Counted from the first letter of the stretch, positions 1-11,867 are shown. The stretch: DNA of 64,000 nt from Littorina saxatilis (GCF_037325665.1 NC_090246.1:41514180-41578179); one strand, 5' to 3'. The notes: generated by a model not told the origin, from the sequence alone. Numbers and translations are program-made.

Positions 1-1822
1 TGCGCTGTCCACTGCGCTGTCCACAACGCTTCCCTTGCACCCGTAAGTTGTTCTTACTGTCAAAGTGAAAAGGTCGAATCAATTTATAGCCACGCGAAAA
101 ATACACTCTCACCTATCTCTATATATTTATAGATACAGATATGCATATATATATACGGCTTCTCTGTGTGTGTGGGTGTTTGTGTGTGTGTGTGGGCAAA
201 AACCTGTGTATTGTAGAGTTCTGTTTGTGATGGGGTCTAGCGGCTTTTGTCTGTCTGTATGTTCAGGCATTTGAGAAGCCACAACAGATAATAATTATAG
301 GGCTAAGAAATAAGCTCTAAAATTCTCAATCCCGTTTGACAGGACTTCGCCTGCAGAGGTGATTGTGATGAACCGCCACGCTGTCTGTCTCTGTCTCGCG
401 ATTCACCCCGGCGAAGCCGGGTATTCCTCTAGTATATATATATATATACGACTAGTGTCTGTGTGTCTGTCTGTGCGTGATGCACGGCCAAAGTTCTCGA
501 TGGATCTGCTTCAAATTTGGTGGGCTTATTCAGAGAGACCCCGGACACAACCTCATCGATGAGATATTTCAACACGTGCTCTCAGCGCGCAGCGCTGAAT
601 TGAGTTTGGTTCCACCTGAGCTACCCGGGCCCCCATACCGACACACCAAAGCCAAAGTTCTCGGTGGATCTTTTTCAAATTTGGACACCGTATTCAGCTA
701 CACCCCGGACACAATATCATCGATGAGATATTTCAACAAGTGCTCTCAGCGCGCAGCGCTGAACCGATTTTGGTTTTTCTGTTCATTTCACCATTCTCAG
801 TAACTCTTCCTTATCTTCTCCAGTGTTTTGCGTTTATCTCCCTTCCTTCGTGTGGCTTCAATCCATATTCCCGTTTCTACGTTACTATTTTTAGAATGTC
901 ACTGCGCTGTCCAGAACGCTTCCCTTGCACCCGTAAGTTGTTCTTACTGTCAAAGTGAAAAGGTCGAATCAATTTATAGCCACGCGAAAAATACACTGTC
1001 ACCTATCTCTATATATTTATAGATATAGATATATATATATACGGCTTCTCTGTGTGTGTGTGTGTTTGTGTGTGTGTGTGGGCAACACCTGTGGATTATA
1101 GAGTTCTGTTTGTGATGGGGTCTAGCGGCTTTTGTCTGTCTGTATGTTCTGGCATTTGAGAAGCCACAACAGATAATATAGGGCTAAGAAATAAGCTCTA
1201 AAATTCTCAATCCCGTTTGACAGGACTTCGCCTTCAAAGGTGATTGTGGTGAACCGCCACGCTGTCTGTCTCTGTCTCGCGATTCACCCCGGCGAAGCCG
1301 GGTATTCCTCTAGTATATCTATATATATATATATATACGACTAGTGTCTGTCTGTCTGTCTGTCTGTTCGCGATGCACGGCCAAAGTTCTCGGTGGATCT
1401 TTTTCAAATTTGGACACCGTATTCAGCTACACCCCGGACACAACCTCATCGATGAGATATTTCAACACGTGCTCTCAGCGCGCAGCGCTGTGCGCGCTGA
1501 ACCGATTTTTGTTTTGTTTTTTGTTTTTGTTGTCGGGATCCACTACCAGTAACTCTTCCTTATCTTCTCCAGTGTTTTCAGCCGCGATTATCTCCCTTCC
1601 TCCGCGTGGCGTCAATCCATATTCCCGTTACTACGTTACTATTTTTAGAAGGTCACTGCACGTTACTATTTTTAGAAGGTCTCCAGTGTTTTGCGCGTTT
1701 ATCTCCTTTCCTTCGTGCGCCGGCAAAGCCGGCGTACACACGGCTCCCAGGCACAGCCTGGTATTCGGGTCTACTTCTTCCCGGCGAAGCCGGTACCCGG
1801 CGAAGCGGGTAATCATCTAGTA
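1..1822 (+). mobile_element. Nested array of short Helitron-like elements
   Basis: Three ends of the form GC-rich hairpin (CCCGGCGAAGCCGGG), 8-10 bases, CTAG, then T occur at 432, 1313 and 1820. That is the Helitron 3' end. Bodies begin with TATATACG(A/G)CT and CTGT repeats and share the text GCACGGCCAAAGTTCTC and TTTCAAATTTGGACACCG. Bases 5-432 and about 897-1313 are nearly identical, so a unit of about 890 bp has been duplicated in tandem or inserted repeatedly. No Rep/helicase gene is present; these are non-autonomous copies. Confidence 0.65.
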
Positions 1823-2396
1823 TATATATATATAAAACATCAGAAATAGTGAAAGAAACAATTGAAAGTCAGCAGAGACTTTCTTCCGAGATTTGTTAAA
1901 ATCTCTTAGCAGAGATAGAGAGAGAAATAAGTATCCCTTCACAGACAGCCTATTGGGAGCATCAGACCCTCCTCAAGGGGGGACGAGATTTACAGAGCAA
2001 AGTCCCTTTGTGGGGGACGTATCGCAAGGTAATCTAGTCCTGAGGAGGACCATTGTATTTGTACCTAGACCAGACACGTGTTTCGACACTATTGTGTCTC
2101 ATCAGTGGTCAGGTGGTACTGATGGCGAGAGTTGTCAACCCATGGTATCCAACTAAGAAGCAAACCATTCTCTGAATGGTAGCTTCTGTTGGCATGGGAG
2201 ACCACCCTCATCTGACAACCCCAAGAGGATATCTGTGAAGGGAAACACTTTGATTTAAGGCCAAAGTGTAGAATTGATATTTATTAAGAAAGAATTTAGA
2301 AATTTAGACAAGTTTTAACCAAGAAATTAGGTTAAAACAAGGGAAATTTGAAAAAGCCTAAAGGGAGGTAACTCTGTACCAGCCTGCAGATCCAGA
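1823..2396. other. Unrecognised repeat-like stretch
   Basis: AT-rich flanks with a GC-richer centre. Contains GGGAGGTAACTCTG near 2364, a motif common in molluscan repeats. A frame of 87 codons (1893-2156) has no recognisable domain. At 2397-2425 a 29-base piece of the Helitron-like body appears, cut by the next element. Confidence 0.4.
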
Positions 2397-2435
2397 AATC
2401 TTTTTCAAATTTGGACACCGTATTCATATATATAT

Positions 2436-3832
2436 GTTCTGCGCGTTCTTAGAATCCGGTTTCATTCTAGAATGGACCGGGTCCAGGTTGGAATTCTAAC
2501 CCTGCGCAAGTACAGGGGTGCCATTCTAGAATGAAACCCTTGTTGCTGGTCCATTCTGAGGAAAGTTGACATGCGTGAAGCAAGGGGGCCGTAATGTTTG
2601 TAGGTAAGACAGAGTTGTCTTCCCTTGAATTATCTCCACCTGCACCTTCCCTTTGATAAAATGGGGCTGATTTGTCTACCCCTGAAAAAATCCTTTGGCG
2701 ATCTTGCGATGTCATGTCATGTCAAGAAAGTTGACACTCCTGAGTACGCAATAAACAAAGGCAGACCATAGCAAGGGGGACTACCAGGGCGGTAATGTTT
2801 GCAGGGCAGTTGTTTTTGTGATGAGAGCCGGTTCGGCCGCTTGCAATGTCAGCGCTGTCTCCCTCTCGGAAATGTCCGTTTTTTTGACAATTTTTTTGAC
2901 AGACAGACAGACAGACAGACGGTCAGACCGACTAACCGACAGACAGACCAACAGAAGGACAGAGTGAGTTATAGAGCTGTTGTCACAGGTTTAAAAAAAA
3001 AAGTTGACATTAACAAAAACAGAAATCAACAACTTTTGTCTGGTTTTATAATATTATGGGAAAACATTGAAAGCAATTCATAGTAGTAGTACTACCACAA
3101 CAAATACTCTCAAAGGGGAATTCCATGCCTAAAAGTTTGACAGTTTTTATTTAATCTATCAGAATCCCTGCTTCCAAACTGTGATATGCCCACGTTTCAA
3201 ACTCTTCATGTATATGAATAAGATTAAAAGTTACAAGCGAGATCGGCAAAACACTGTCAGTCCGAAAATTTCCGTTCGTAGCGATCAGTGCTGAGTGTCT
3301 CTCAAAATCGTAATCACTTTCAGAACATCACAATCCCAATTCCCGATGTCTTTGAGTAAAGTGTAAAAAACCCGAAAAAAACACCCAACCAAACACACAA
3401 AAAACAAAAACAAACAGAAAATCCAGTTACAAGCGAGATCTGCAAAACACTGTCAGTCCGGAAATTTCCGTTCGTAGCGATCAGTGCTGAGTGTCTCTCA
3501 AAATCGTAATCACTTTCAGAACATCACAATCCCAATTCACGATGTCTTTGAGTAAAGTGTAAAAAACCCGAGAGAAAAAAACCCAACCAAACACACAAAA
3601 AACAAAAACAAACAGAAAATCCACATTTGTGGCTTTGGCTGTGTGATAGTCTAACTGAAATGACTATTCCAACTTGGACCCAAATTCCAACCTTGCGCAC
3701 GGCCGATTCTAGAATGGACCAGCAACAAGGGTTTCATTCTAGAATGGCACCCCTGTACTTGCGCAGGGTTAGAATTCCAACCTGGACCCGGTCCATTCTA
3801 GAATGAAACCGGATTCTAAGAACGCGCAGAAC
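2436..3832. mobile_element. TIR element with 122-bp perfect terminal inverted repeats
   Basis: Bases 2436-2557 (GTTCTGCGCGTTCTTAGAAT...) recur exactly inverted at 3711-3832, each bounded outside by TATATATA. The repeats contain three copies of the palindrome TTCTAGAA. The interior has no transposase but holds two direct copies of a ~197-bp unit (3230-3425 and 3426-3623) and a shorter duplicated stretch near 2570 and 2728 (GAAAGTTGACA). It interrupts a Helitron-like fragment. Non-autonomous; superfamily unclear. Confidence 0.8.
3230..3623. repeat. Tandem duplication inside the TIR element
   Basis: Two ~197-bp copies starting GTTACAAGCGAGATC and ending CAAACAGAAAATCCA, differing at only a few positions. 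Confidence 0.85.
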
Positions 3833-4011
3833 ATATATATACTATCGTTTGACAGGCTGTTTGATCGGAGTCAATGTTCTTTGAAGTTACAAATATCTCA
3901 GTGTTGATGGTCTCGATCCCCTGCATGCCCATTTTGAGCTTGCTGATTCTGCTAAGACTGTAGACGTGTGTAGCTCTTCCTTATGCATGTACACAGATCT
4001 CTCTCTTTCTA

Positions 4012-4070
4012 TCACACACACACACACACGCACGCACACATACATACGAACACACACACACACACACTTG

Positions 4071-4150
<80 letters not shown>

Positions 4151-4160
4151 GCACACACAT
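4012..4160. repeat. (CA)n microsatellite
   Basis: Interrupted then pure CA repeats, longest run about 78 bases (4073-4150). Long frames of Thr-His or Val-Cys here are artefacts. Confidence 0.97.
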
Positions 4161-5060
4161 CGGACCAATAACTCTTACCAGTTCGGGGGTTTTAGGGCAT
4201 ATTTTACAGTGCTGTTGGTGCCTACTTGCCGAGTGGCTATCTGGGGTCATATTCTAAATGAAATATAGAAAGTTATATATCAAATGAAAGGAAAATGAAT
4301 AAGCTTTTCATATTTGCAAAGAGAATTGTGCTATCTTTAAAGGTAAAAATTTTATGGGGGTGACAACATGATTTTTGTTGAAATTTGTACGCCCATTTTT
4401 TGGAACACGTGACAAACACAAAGAAGAAATTTTTTTTGTGTTCAGTTTATTTTAGATATGCTGCTAACTAGTCTGTTTGGGCATTCATTTTACATAACAT
4501 AGCAAAGTTTTATAGAGTTTTGCTGATAAACAAAAAAGTTATTGTCACCTGAATACCCCCACCCAAATTTCAAAGTTGGACGTTTCATGCCTAAGGCCCC
4601 CCCCAAAAAAATATTCTGTTTACGGTATCCTGACTGACGCTATTTTTTCGCGCGACCCTAGACTTTTGTTTGGCATTTGGTAAAAAAAAAAAAAAAAATA
4701 AAAAAAAAAAAAAAGTTGAAAAAAAAAATTTGAAAAAAAAAATTTTGAAAAAAAAAAGTTGAAAAAAAAAAAAAACAAAAAAAAAAGGGGCTTTGTTTTC
4801 TGGCAAAATAACTTAAAAATATGTTTTGGGGAAATTAAAAAAAAATTAAAAAAAAGTCCCGACCTACCGACCCTATTTTTTTGGCCTATGTTACCGTTAA
4901 CAGATTTTTATTTTTTTATTTCCTAATAATGCATTTCTATAACTAACTTATAACAAAAACCCAGCTTGTTTCAGTCATAAAGTGTGTCTTAAATATGAGT
5001 TTATCCACTGTCCGACCCATCCAATGTAAAAAAAAAAAAAAAAAAAAAATTATAATTAGA
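4161..5060. other. Unrecognised stretch with A-rich tracts
   Basis: 4161-4600 has no recognisable content. 4681-4790 and 4835-4856 are A-tracts interrupted by GTTG/TTTTG, followed by GACCTACCGACCCTATTTTT, and 5027-5049 is a further A run. Probably decayed retroposon tails. Confidence 0.4.
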
Positions 5061-5176
5061 TAATTGGTCAGTGGAAAACTACAGGGGGGGCATCGTAAGC
5101 TTGCTTACGATGGGCAAGGGAGCGAACTGGTAAGAGATAATGTTATATATATATATAGAGGTTACAACACGAGTGG

Positions 5177-5982
5177 TTTTTTGACTCACATGCGAAGCAA
5201 AAGTGAGTCTATGTACTCACCCGAGTCGTCCGTCCGTCCGGACGTCCGGACGTCCGTCCGTCCGTCCGGAAAACTTTAACGTTGGATATTTCTTGGACAC
5301 TATTCAGTCTATCAGTACCAAATTTGGCAAGATGGTGTATGATGACAAGGCCCCAAAAAACATACATAGCATCTTGACCTTGCCTCAAGGTCAAGGTCGC
5401 AGGGGCCATAAATGTTGTCTAAAAAACAGCTATTTTTCACATTTTTCACATTTTCTCTGAAGTTTTTGAGATTGAATACCTCACCTATATATGATATATA
5501 GGGCAAAGTAAGCCCCATCTTTTGATACCAGTTTGGTTTACCTTGTTTCAAGGTTAAGGTCACAGGAGCTCTTCAAAGTTGGATTGTATACATATTTTGA
5601 AGTGACCTTGACCCTGAACTATGGAAGATAACTGTTTCAAACTTAAAAATTATGTGGGGCACATGTTATGCTTTCATCATGAGACACATTTGGTCACATA
5701 TGATCAAGGTCAAGGTCACTTTGACCCTTATGAAATGTGACCAAAATAAGGTAGTGAACCACTAAAAGTGACCATATCTCATGGTAGAAAGAGCCAATAA
5801 GCACAATTGTACTTCCTATGTCTTGAATTAACAGCTTTGTGTTGCATGACCTTGGATGACCTTGACCTTGGTCAAGGTCACATGTATTTTGGTAGGAAAA
5901 ATGTGTAAAGCAGTTCTTAGTGTATGATGTCATTGCTAGGTTTAGGTCAAGCATGTGAGTCGTATGGGCTTTGCCCTTCTTG
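5177..5982 (+). mobile_element. Hairpin-ended dispersed repeat, copy A
   Basis: Starts with a hairpin (GACTCAC ... GTGAGTC, from 5183), then CCGTCCGTCC repeats, a body studded with TCAAGGTCA, and ends GGGCTTTGCCC TTCTTG|TTTT: a short hairpin, then CTTG, then T. A second copy lies at 17455-18280. The 3' hairpin plus insertion beside T residues recalls Helentron-type non-autonomous elements, but no autonomous copy is seen. Confidence 0.6.
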
Positions 5983-6034
5983 TTTTATATGGCTTGTATT
6001 TCAGTCAAGACCCAGCGGATGAATATCAAGGGAC

Positions 6035-6850
6035 TCACGAGCCTCTGTAGTTCCAGCTGACTGGGCGCTTGGTACTATTGACCTGAACCTGCTTCTGGAT
6101 GTGAATGATCACTGGCCTATGGTCGCTGCCCTCGAGTTGTTCTGACACCTCTCTGTAACTGATGCTGTGGATGTCGACGGTGGCGATGGCCAGGTCAGGA
6201 GTGCTGGTGGTTCTCCAGGTTTGGGAGTAGAAAGTAGGTGGACCGTCTGGTCTGTTGATCAGTGTGAGTTGGTTGCTGATCATCCAGTTTTCTACTTCCT
6301 CTCCTTTCGTGTTGAGCTGTCGATATCCCCAGCTTGGCGAGTGACTGTTAAAGTCTCCTGTGACAATGTAGCTGTGGGGAACAGCTTGGATGGGTTGTAG
6401 GCTCCTTGGTTTGTTTGGAGGTGAGTAGATGTTGAACACAGTCACTGGGCTGTCAGGAAGGATCAGTTTGACTCCAGTAAATTCTGTGTCAAGATCTGCC
6501 TGACCAGAACTCTGGATCTCGACGACTGGAATACTGTTCCTAACCAGTGTGACAAGGCCTCCCTTTGGTCTGTTTTCTCTGTCCCGTCTGAACACTTCAT
6601 AACCCCTTATGAAAAAGCGGTGAGTGTTGGAAAGGTAAGTCTCTTGGATGCAGCACACGTCGATCGCATTGTCTTTCAGGAAGCGTTGGAGTTCCGGTTT
6701 CTTGTTGCGGATGCCTTCTGCATTCCAGTGTGCGATCCTTAGTGCTTGTTGTCCATATGCTTCGCTCTGCCCACCCCGGGACGAAGGAGAAGGGTCAGAG
6801 CCGTGGTCAGTAGCTTTTGGTGGGCCCCTTTGAGGCTGAGGGCCCGGCAC
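6035..6850 (-). mobile_element. LINE, endonuclease part of ORF2 (intact frame)
   Basis: An open 271-residue frame with an AP-type endonuclease: LRIAHWNAEGIRNK (Asn), VCCIQETYL (Glu), SYIVTGDFNSHSPSWGY (Asp/Asn) and GSDHRPVII (Asp/His), all catalytic positions present. The frame ends shortly after the endonuclease, and no reverse transcriptase follows on the minus strand, so this is a 5' fragment without its 3' half. HWNAEG and GDFNSHSPSWG fit I/Jockey-like non-LTR clades; the RNase H fragment at 52790 could be the same family. Confidence 0.85.
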
Positions 6851-6907
6851 TATTCTCCCCCGGCCACGGTCCAGGAGAACACCACCACAACGTTCAAGAG
6901 TTATCTG

Positions 6908-7432
6908 TCATGCAGTCATGATGTCGGGAGTGCATGAACAGCCGCTTTTGGTTAGACCACGCCAATAAGGCCGCTGTCCTCCGCCTTCGGAAGTCTGTTG
7001 TCTTGGTGACGGCTGCAACTTGACGGGTTTGTCCAGTTTTCCTTCTCCGCGAGAGTTCCTGGATGTCCGTCGCACCTTTTGCATCCGTACCGACACCCCG
7101 AGCTGTCCAGGCAGCATGTGAATCCGACTTCGGTGTCGGGTGATGGGTATATCTACCCTGTCGCCACGTCCGCCGGACGAAACCCCTGGGAAGCCTGGAT
7201 CAGTGGATGTGACATTTCCAGGGGTGCTATTTGACCCATAGCTGGGTCTGTCAAGGCTGGCGAGCACCATGTGCCCGGGTTTTGGAATTAGAGATTTCCT
7301 TCTCCTAGGCAAATGCACAACCAGGGTTGTAGGTTCAGCCCACCTGCCCAGGTATACCGCCGGGTACTCGATCGCACCCGTAGCAAACTTTGTAGGAACA
7401 GGGACGCCGCGAGAAGGCGTTGCTATGGACAC
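6908..7432 (-). mobile_element. Possible LINE ORF1 remnant
   Basis: A 174-codon frame just upstream of the endonuclease frame on the same strand, basic and Arg/Pro/Gly-rich. No zinc knuckle or other family motif is visible. Position suggests ORF1 or 5' leader of the LINE; sequence alone does not prove it. Confidence 0.35.
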
Positions 7433-9070
7433 CGTTATGTAAGAGAGGTCATTGCAGTAACCTCAGCAATCATTACATCTGGAAAGGAAAGGTGATCAAA
7501 TTGCACTGGTCACTTTCCTTGAGTAAGCGGGACGTTCAGCACCAGACCTTACCATCCCCGCAGAGAGTACTGATGATGATGGTTCCTGTCCCACAGGTTC
7601 TTTGCCTATTAGGGAACTGCAATGGATTATTCGCTAACAGTGCGAGTACTGCATGCCTTGCATGTTGACGTTTTATTGATGGGGGTCCACTCTATAGCTG
7701 CGAGGGGAGGGGATGGGGTGGGGCGAGTCTGTGGAGGGTGATGTTGGGGCGATATGCCGTAAACACGAACTTACCAGCCGCCGCGCAATTAGCAGTGGAG
7801 TCCGCAAGCATTGTCCCCTCACAGCCGCTGAATGCTCTCAGAACCAGCAATCTTGCTCGACCACTCTCCGACACTTTTGCAGGTCCACTGCTCAGCCGCT
7901 GCTTTACCGTATAGCGTATTCCTTTCGGACTGAGCGGACGTGATTGTCTCGCGTCTGATCGCCATTGGAACAATGTCCGTGATACGCTGAAGGGAAACAC
8001 CATTGCCCATAAAACGCCTGGTGTTCTTGTAGGTGTTGAAATGTAAAAACGTTTATTTCCCTAGGTGTATGCCTGAAAAGTGGGAAAAGTTCAGCGACAG
8101 GTCAAATGACCAACTCAAGGATAAAAGTACATTTTCAAAGATTCCCAGTGGTCGGGAATTGTAAATTTCTTTAGTTATCCCTATTATTGGTAGGGGTCAA
8201 GGCACATAATAAAGCTTTGCCGTACACAACTGGAAGAATTCAAAGTTGCGTGCGAATGTTTTGATCCCTTGCTATGCGGTTATGGAATCACATTCAAAAT
8301 CGCCAACGGCAACCCAGTGACATGATGATTGGCACGTTTTATGTAGCAATTTCATGCAAATTAGAAACAGGTGTTTTTAAAGATTGCAATCCACACAAAA
8401 AAAAAGAAAAAAAAAAGGAAAAGCTTTGTGAGACGTCAATGGTTGTGAACTGATCTACTACACATAGACGAGTTGCTGCATACAGCCAGTGACAGCTGCA
8501 TGCGATAAAGTTGAATCGTGTAGGTCATCCTAATAAACGGTAACATGGCTGCACGTGCCGTACGTGGTATCGGTGGTGGAAGTCGATGAACACTTGGACA
8601 ATCATCGTTGCCGCTTTTAGATGTCTGCGATACATGTGAAGACCGAAGCGATGTGCTTATGGCAGTGTAGACATAATCACTGCCGCGCTATTGTCTCTGT
8701 CCTTCCTTCGCCCGATTGCGGACCGTGGGGAAAATCAATGTCTTTCTTAAGAGCTGGGCGGGCCGTACCAAATACACGATAAACTAATTCCTTGTCATTG
8801 TGACGGGATCGTTCCATACCACTGAGTCTTGCCTGTCGGAACATCGATATTTTCCTTTCTCGTCAATTTTGACAGCAGTTCGTGACACAACTTTCTGTAC
8901 AATGCGCTTTCCTGTCCCTCTGTTCTCCCGCTTATTGATGGCCGCAGGAGCGGCTATCTGTTGGAATGCGTTCGGAGAGGTGACATGAGTCGTTTGTTAC
9001 CGTTCTTACGAGATCTGTTGTTGAAACCAACTTTGTCATCTGTGCTGTTCCGGAAATGAGCTGCGCTTTT
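7433..9070. other. No recognisable feature
   Basis: Mixed-composition DNA. 7433-8010 may continue the LINE leader. 8400-8420 is an A-rich run. Short frames on both strands show no domain. Confidence 0.4.
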
Positions 9071-9802
9071 TGAGTCACTTGAGAAAAAGTGACTCTATGT
9101 AATCGGTCAGTGTTAGTCTGTCCGGCCGGCCGGCCGGCCGGCCGTCCGGCCGGCCGTCCGTAGACACCACCTTAACGTTGGACTTTTCTCGGAAACTATC
9201 AAAGCGATCGGGCTCATATTTTGTTTAGTCGTGACCTCCAATGACCTCTACACTTTAACGATGGTTTCGTTGACCTTTGACCTTTTTCAAGGTCACAGGT
9301 CAGCGTCAAAGGAAAAATTAGACATTTTATATCTTTGACAAAGTTCATCGGATGTGATTGAAACTTTGTAGGATTATTCTTTACATCAAAGTATTTACAT
9401 CTGTAGCCTTTTACGAACGTTATCAGAAAAACAAGGGAGATAACTAGCCTTTTCTGTTCGGCAACACACAACTTAACGTTGGGCTTTTCTCGGAAACTAT
9501 AAAAGTGACCGGGCTCAAATTTTATGTGAACGTGACTCCCATTGACCTCTACACTTTGACGTCTGCTTTGGTGACCTTTGACCTTTTTCAAGGTCACAGG
9601 TATGTCTTGAAGGAAAAAAATTGAAATATCATATCTCTGAAACTATTCATCGGATTTGATTCAAACTTTATAGGATTATTCTTTACATCAAATTATTTAC
9701 ATCTGTATTGTGTTGTGAATAGCAATTTCTTCCTGTCCATCTGATGCCTCATATAATATTCAGAACTGCGAAAGTGACTCGATCGAGCGTTTGCTCTTCT
9801 TG
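9071..9802 (+). mobile_element. Hairpin-ended dispersed repeat, copy C
   Basis: Opens with hairpin GAGTCACTT GAGAA AAAGTGACTC, then a CCGGCCGG run, TTAACGTTGGACTTTTCTC, two tandem related halves (9177-9300 and 9473-9600), and ends GAGCGTTTGCTC TTCTTG|TTT. Near-identical to the copy at 37133-37851, and shares overall design with copies A and B. Confidence 0.65.
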
Positions 9803-9959
9803 TTTGGAATTCAAACAGTATCATGTCACTGTTGTCCCATTTGCGCTGTTTCGGAAATGAGCTGCACCTCGTCTGTCTGTTTATAGCAACACACACTGTC
9901 TGTCACGTATACTCCATGCAAGTCTCTCCGTCTCTCCCTCGCTCTGCCTTAGTGTCTGT

Positions 9960-10090
9960 GTGTGTATCTGTCTCTCTCTCAATCTCTTTCTCTCTCTTTG
10001 TCTCTCTCTCGATCTCATGCGCTCTTTCTCTCTCGAGTCATTTTCTCTCACCCGGTGTTCATTTATCTGTTTTTCCGTCTCGAGTCACTC

Positions 10091-10121
<31 letters not shown>

Positions 10122-10130
10122 TTCTCTGTC

Positions 10131-10189
<59 letters not shown>

Positions 10190-10272
10190 TTGTCTGTGTC
10201 TCCCTCTGAGTCTCTCCGCCTCTGTCTTTCTATGTCTGTCTGTCTCTCTCTCTCTCTCTCTCACACTCTCTC

Positions 10273-10352
<80 letters not shown>
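9960..10352. repeat. (TC)n/(TG)n microsatellite field
   Basis: Imperfect then pure TC repeats, longest run about 75 bases (10277-10351). Ser-Leu frames on one strand and Glu-Arg frames on the other are artefacts. Confidence 0.97.
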
Positions 10353-10354
<2 letters not shown>

Positions 10355-10679
10355 ATCCGACCCCTGGCACACAGGTCAAAGCAGAGGTGTCAGTCTTGTG
10401 TTAACTTGAGTGCACGTGTACCCAGCAGGAGGGGGGTGATTCGGGTCAGAAGTGGGGTAAGCACTTTGGTCTTCAGTCTTTGGGTTCTTGCTTTCAGTGG
10501 AGAAGATGCCAACATGAAATTGCACTATGCTCTACTATTTATTGTCCTTGTCTATCGGACACGAAGAAGGGAAGCTAACAATCGCCCCAGGCCATATATA
10601 CTCTTTGTTTCCCGAGCCTGGACCATTGAGACGGTTACCTCATAGATCTGTTCATTCTTCAGTTTGTCGGTGTCAAAAG

Positions 10680-11773
10680 TTATACCCCCATTCCACACAA
10701 CCGTTCTAGGTCCCGTTCCCGTACCAACCAAGGACAGCTGCCACAACAATGGAACGCTGCGCAAACGGCCGTTTTTGAAATCTTTCAACAGCGTCTGACC
10801 ATAGTGGCAGCCGTCCTTCGGTACGGGAACGGGACCTAGAACGGATGTGTGGAATGTGGGTATGACAACTCAGTGTGTGAGAACGCAACCGTTGCGTTAC
10901 CGTTGTTTTAAGTTCCTTTAACGATCCAAGCGTTCCGTTACCGATGGGTTGAGGTTCCATTATTAAAATTTAGGTTAAGTAATCATAAGTTACCTATTCA
11001 CCAGGAACGCCTTTTGAATATCCCAAGGGACGTAAGAGTGTGCAAGCTGTGTGGAAGTGGTGAGATAGGAGATGAATTCCACGTTTTGTTTAATTGTCAA
11101 TAATTATGAGAGTGTCATGAAAGAACGAAAGAAGTATATTGGAAATTATTTTCAACATCATGCAAATGTTATAAAATATAATGCTTTAATGAATGTAAAA
11201 TCAAAAAATAAGTTGGTTAAGTTGGCTAAGTTTGTTAGTGTTATTATGAGTTATATTTGCTAGATGATTTTCGTGTTTCGTTGTGTTTTGCTGTGGTTCT
11301 TACTCTGTTGGTTTTGTCTGTTTGGTTTTTTGTTTAGTTTGTTTTTTCTTTTAATTTTGTGAGGTAGAGCTCTAGTTGGTGAAGATGTGGTTTCTTTTTG
11401 TCAGTGTGTTATGTTTTTCTTTTGGTGTTTAATTGAATACACTGTTTGCTGTGCCTGCGTACACTCTCATTGTGCGTGTGACTTAATTGTGTATTTTTGT
11501 TTGCTTAAATGCCCTATGGGCCTAAAGCCGAAATAAAACCTTGAAATCTTGAAACCTTGAATTACCGTTCATTCTGATCGGGAGGGGAACGGCTAAAAAT
11601 TTGAACATGCAGCCCAAACTCAACCGTCCCTACCGACCCTATCGTTCAAAGCAGTTCCGTTAACGATCATTTACGTTCCAATGCGGTTCTCTCCCGATCC
11701 CTCCCGTGCCCGCACCGTTCCTTGGTCGGTACGGGAACGGGACCTAGAACGGTTGTGTGGAATGGGGGTATAA
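10680..11773. mobile_element. TIR element carrying a LINE tail
   Basis: Terminal inverted repeats of about 52 bp: TTATACCCCCATTCCACACA... at 10680 and its complement ending at 11773, both including CGTTCTAGGTCCCGTTCCCG. A third inverted copy lies inside at 10814-10862, so a 183-bp hairpin-like unit is nested at the left end. The interior holds a LINE 3' end. No transposase. Confidence 0.75.
10960..11575 (+). mobile_element. LINE 3' end (last codons and 3' UTR)
   Basis: Encodes CKLCGSGEIGDEFHVLFNCQ, a CCHC-type motif typical of the C-terminus of non-LTR ORF2, then, after a stop and frame slip, ESVMKERKKYIGNYF. The 3' end has GGGCCTAAAGCCGAAATAAA and a tail of TTGAAATC/TTGAAACC units. 5'-truncated and broken. 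Confidence 0.65.
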
Positions 11774-11867
11774 GACTCGACCACTTGGCTTATGGTGGAG
11801 ACAGCTGGAAGATCTCGGGATATAAATAAAGAGGAGTAGTCTTCCTTTTAGAAAATGTGTACTCTGC

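Noticed and set aside
2880-2960. GACAGACA and similar direct repeats as a CRISPR array
   Set aside because: Simple-sequence repeats with no spacer structure, in a clearly eukaryotic window.
3887-4268. Long Thr-His and Val-Cys reading frames
   Set aside because: They are all translations of the CA microsatellite.
6035-6850. The 271-codon frame as a host nuclease gene
   Set aside because: Motifs and their spacing are those of a LINE ORF2 endonuclease, and it stands among repeats.
9823-10645. Ser-Leu-rich frames up to 227 codons, with an Arg-Glu frame opposite
   Set aside because: TC/TG microsatellite artefacts with no splice or start support.
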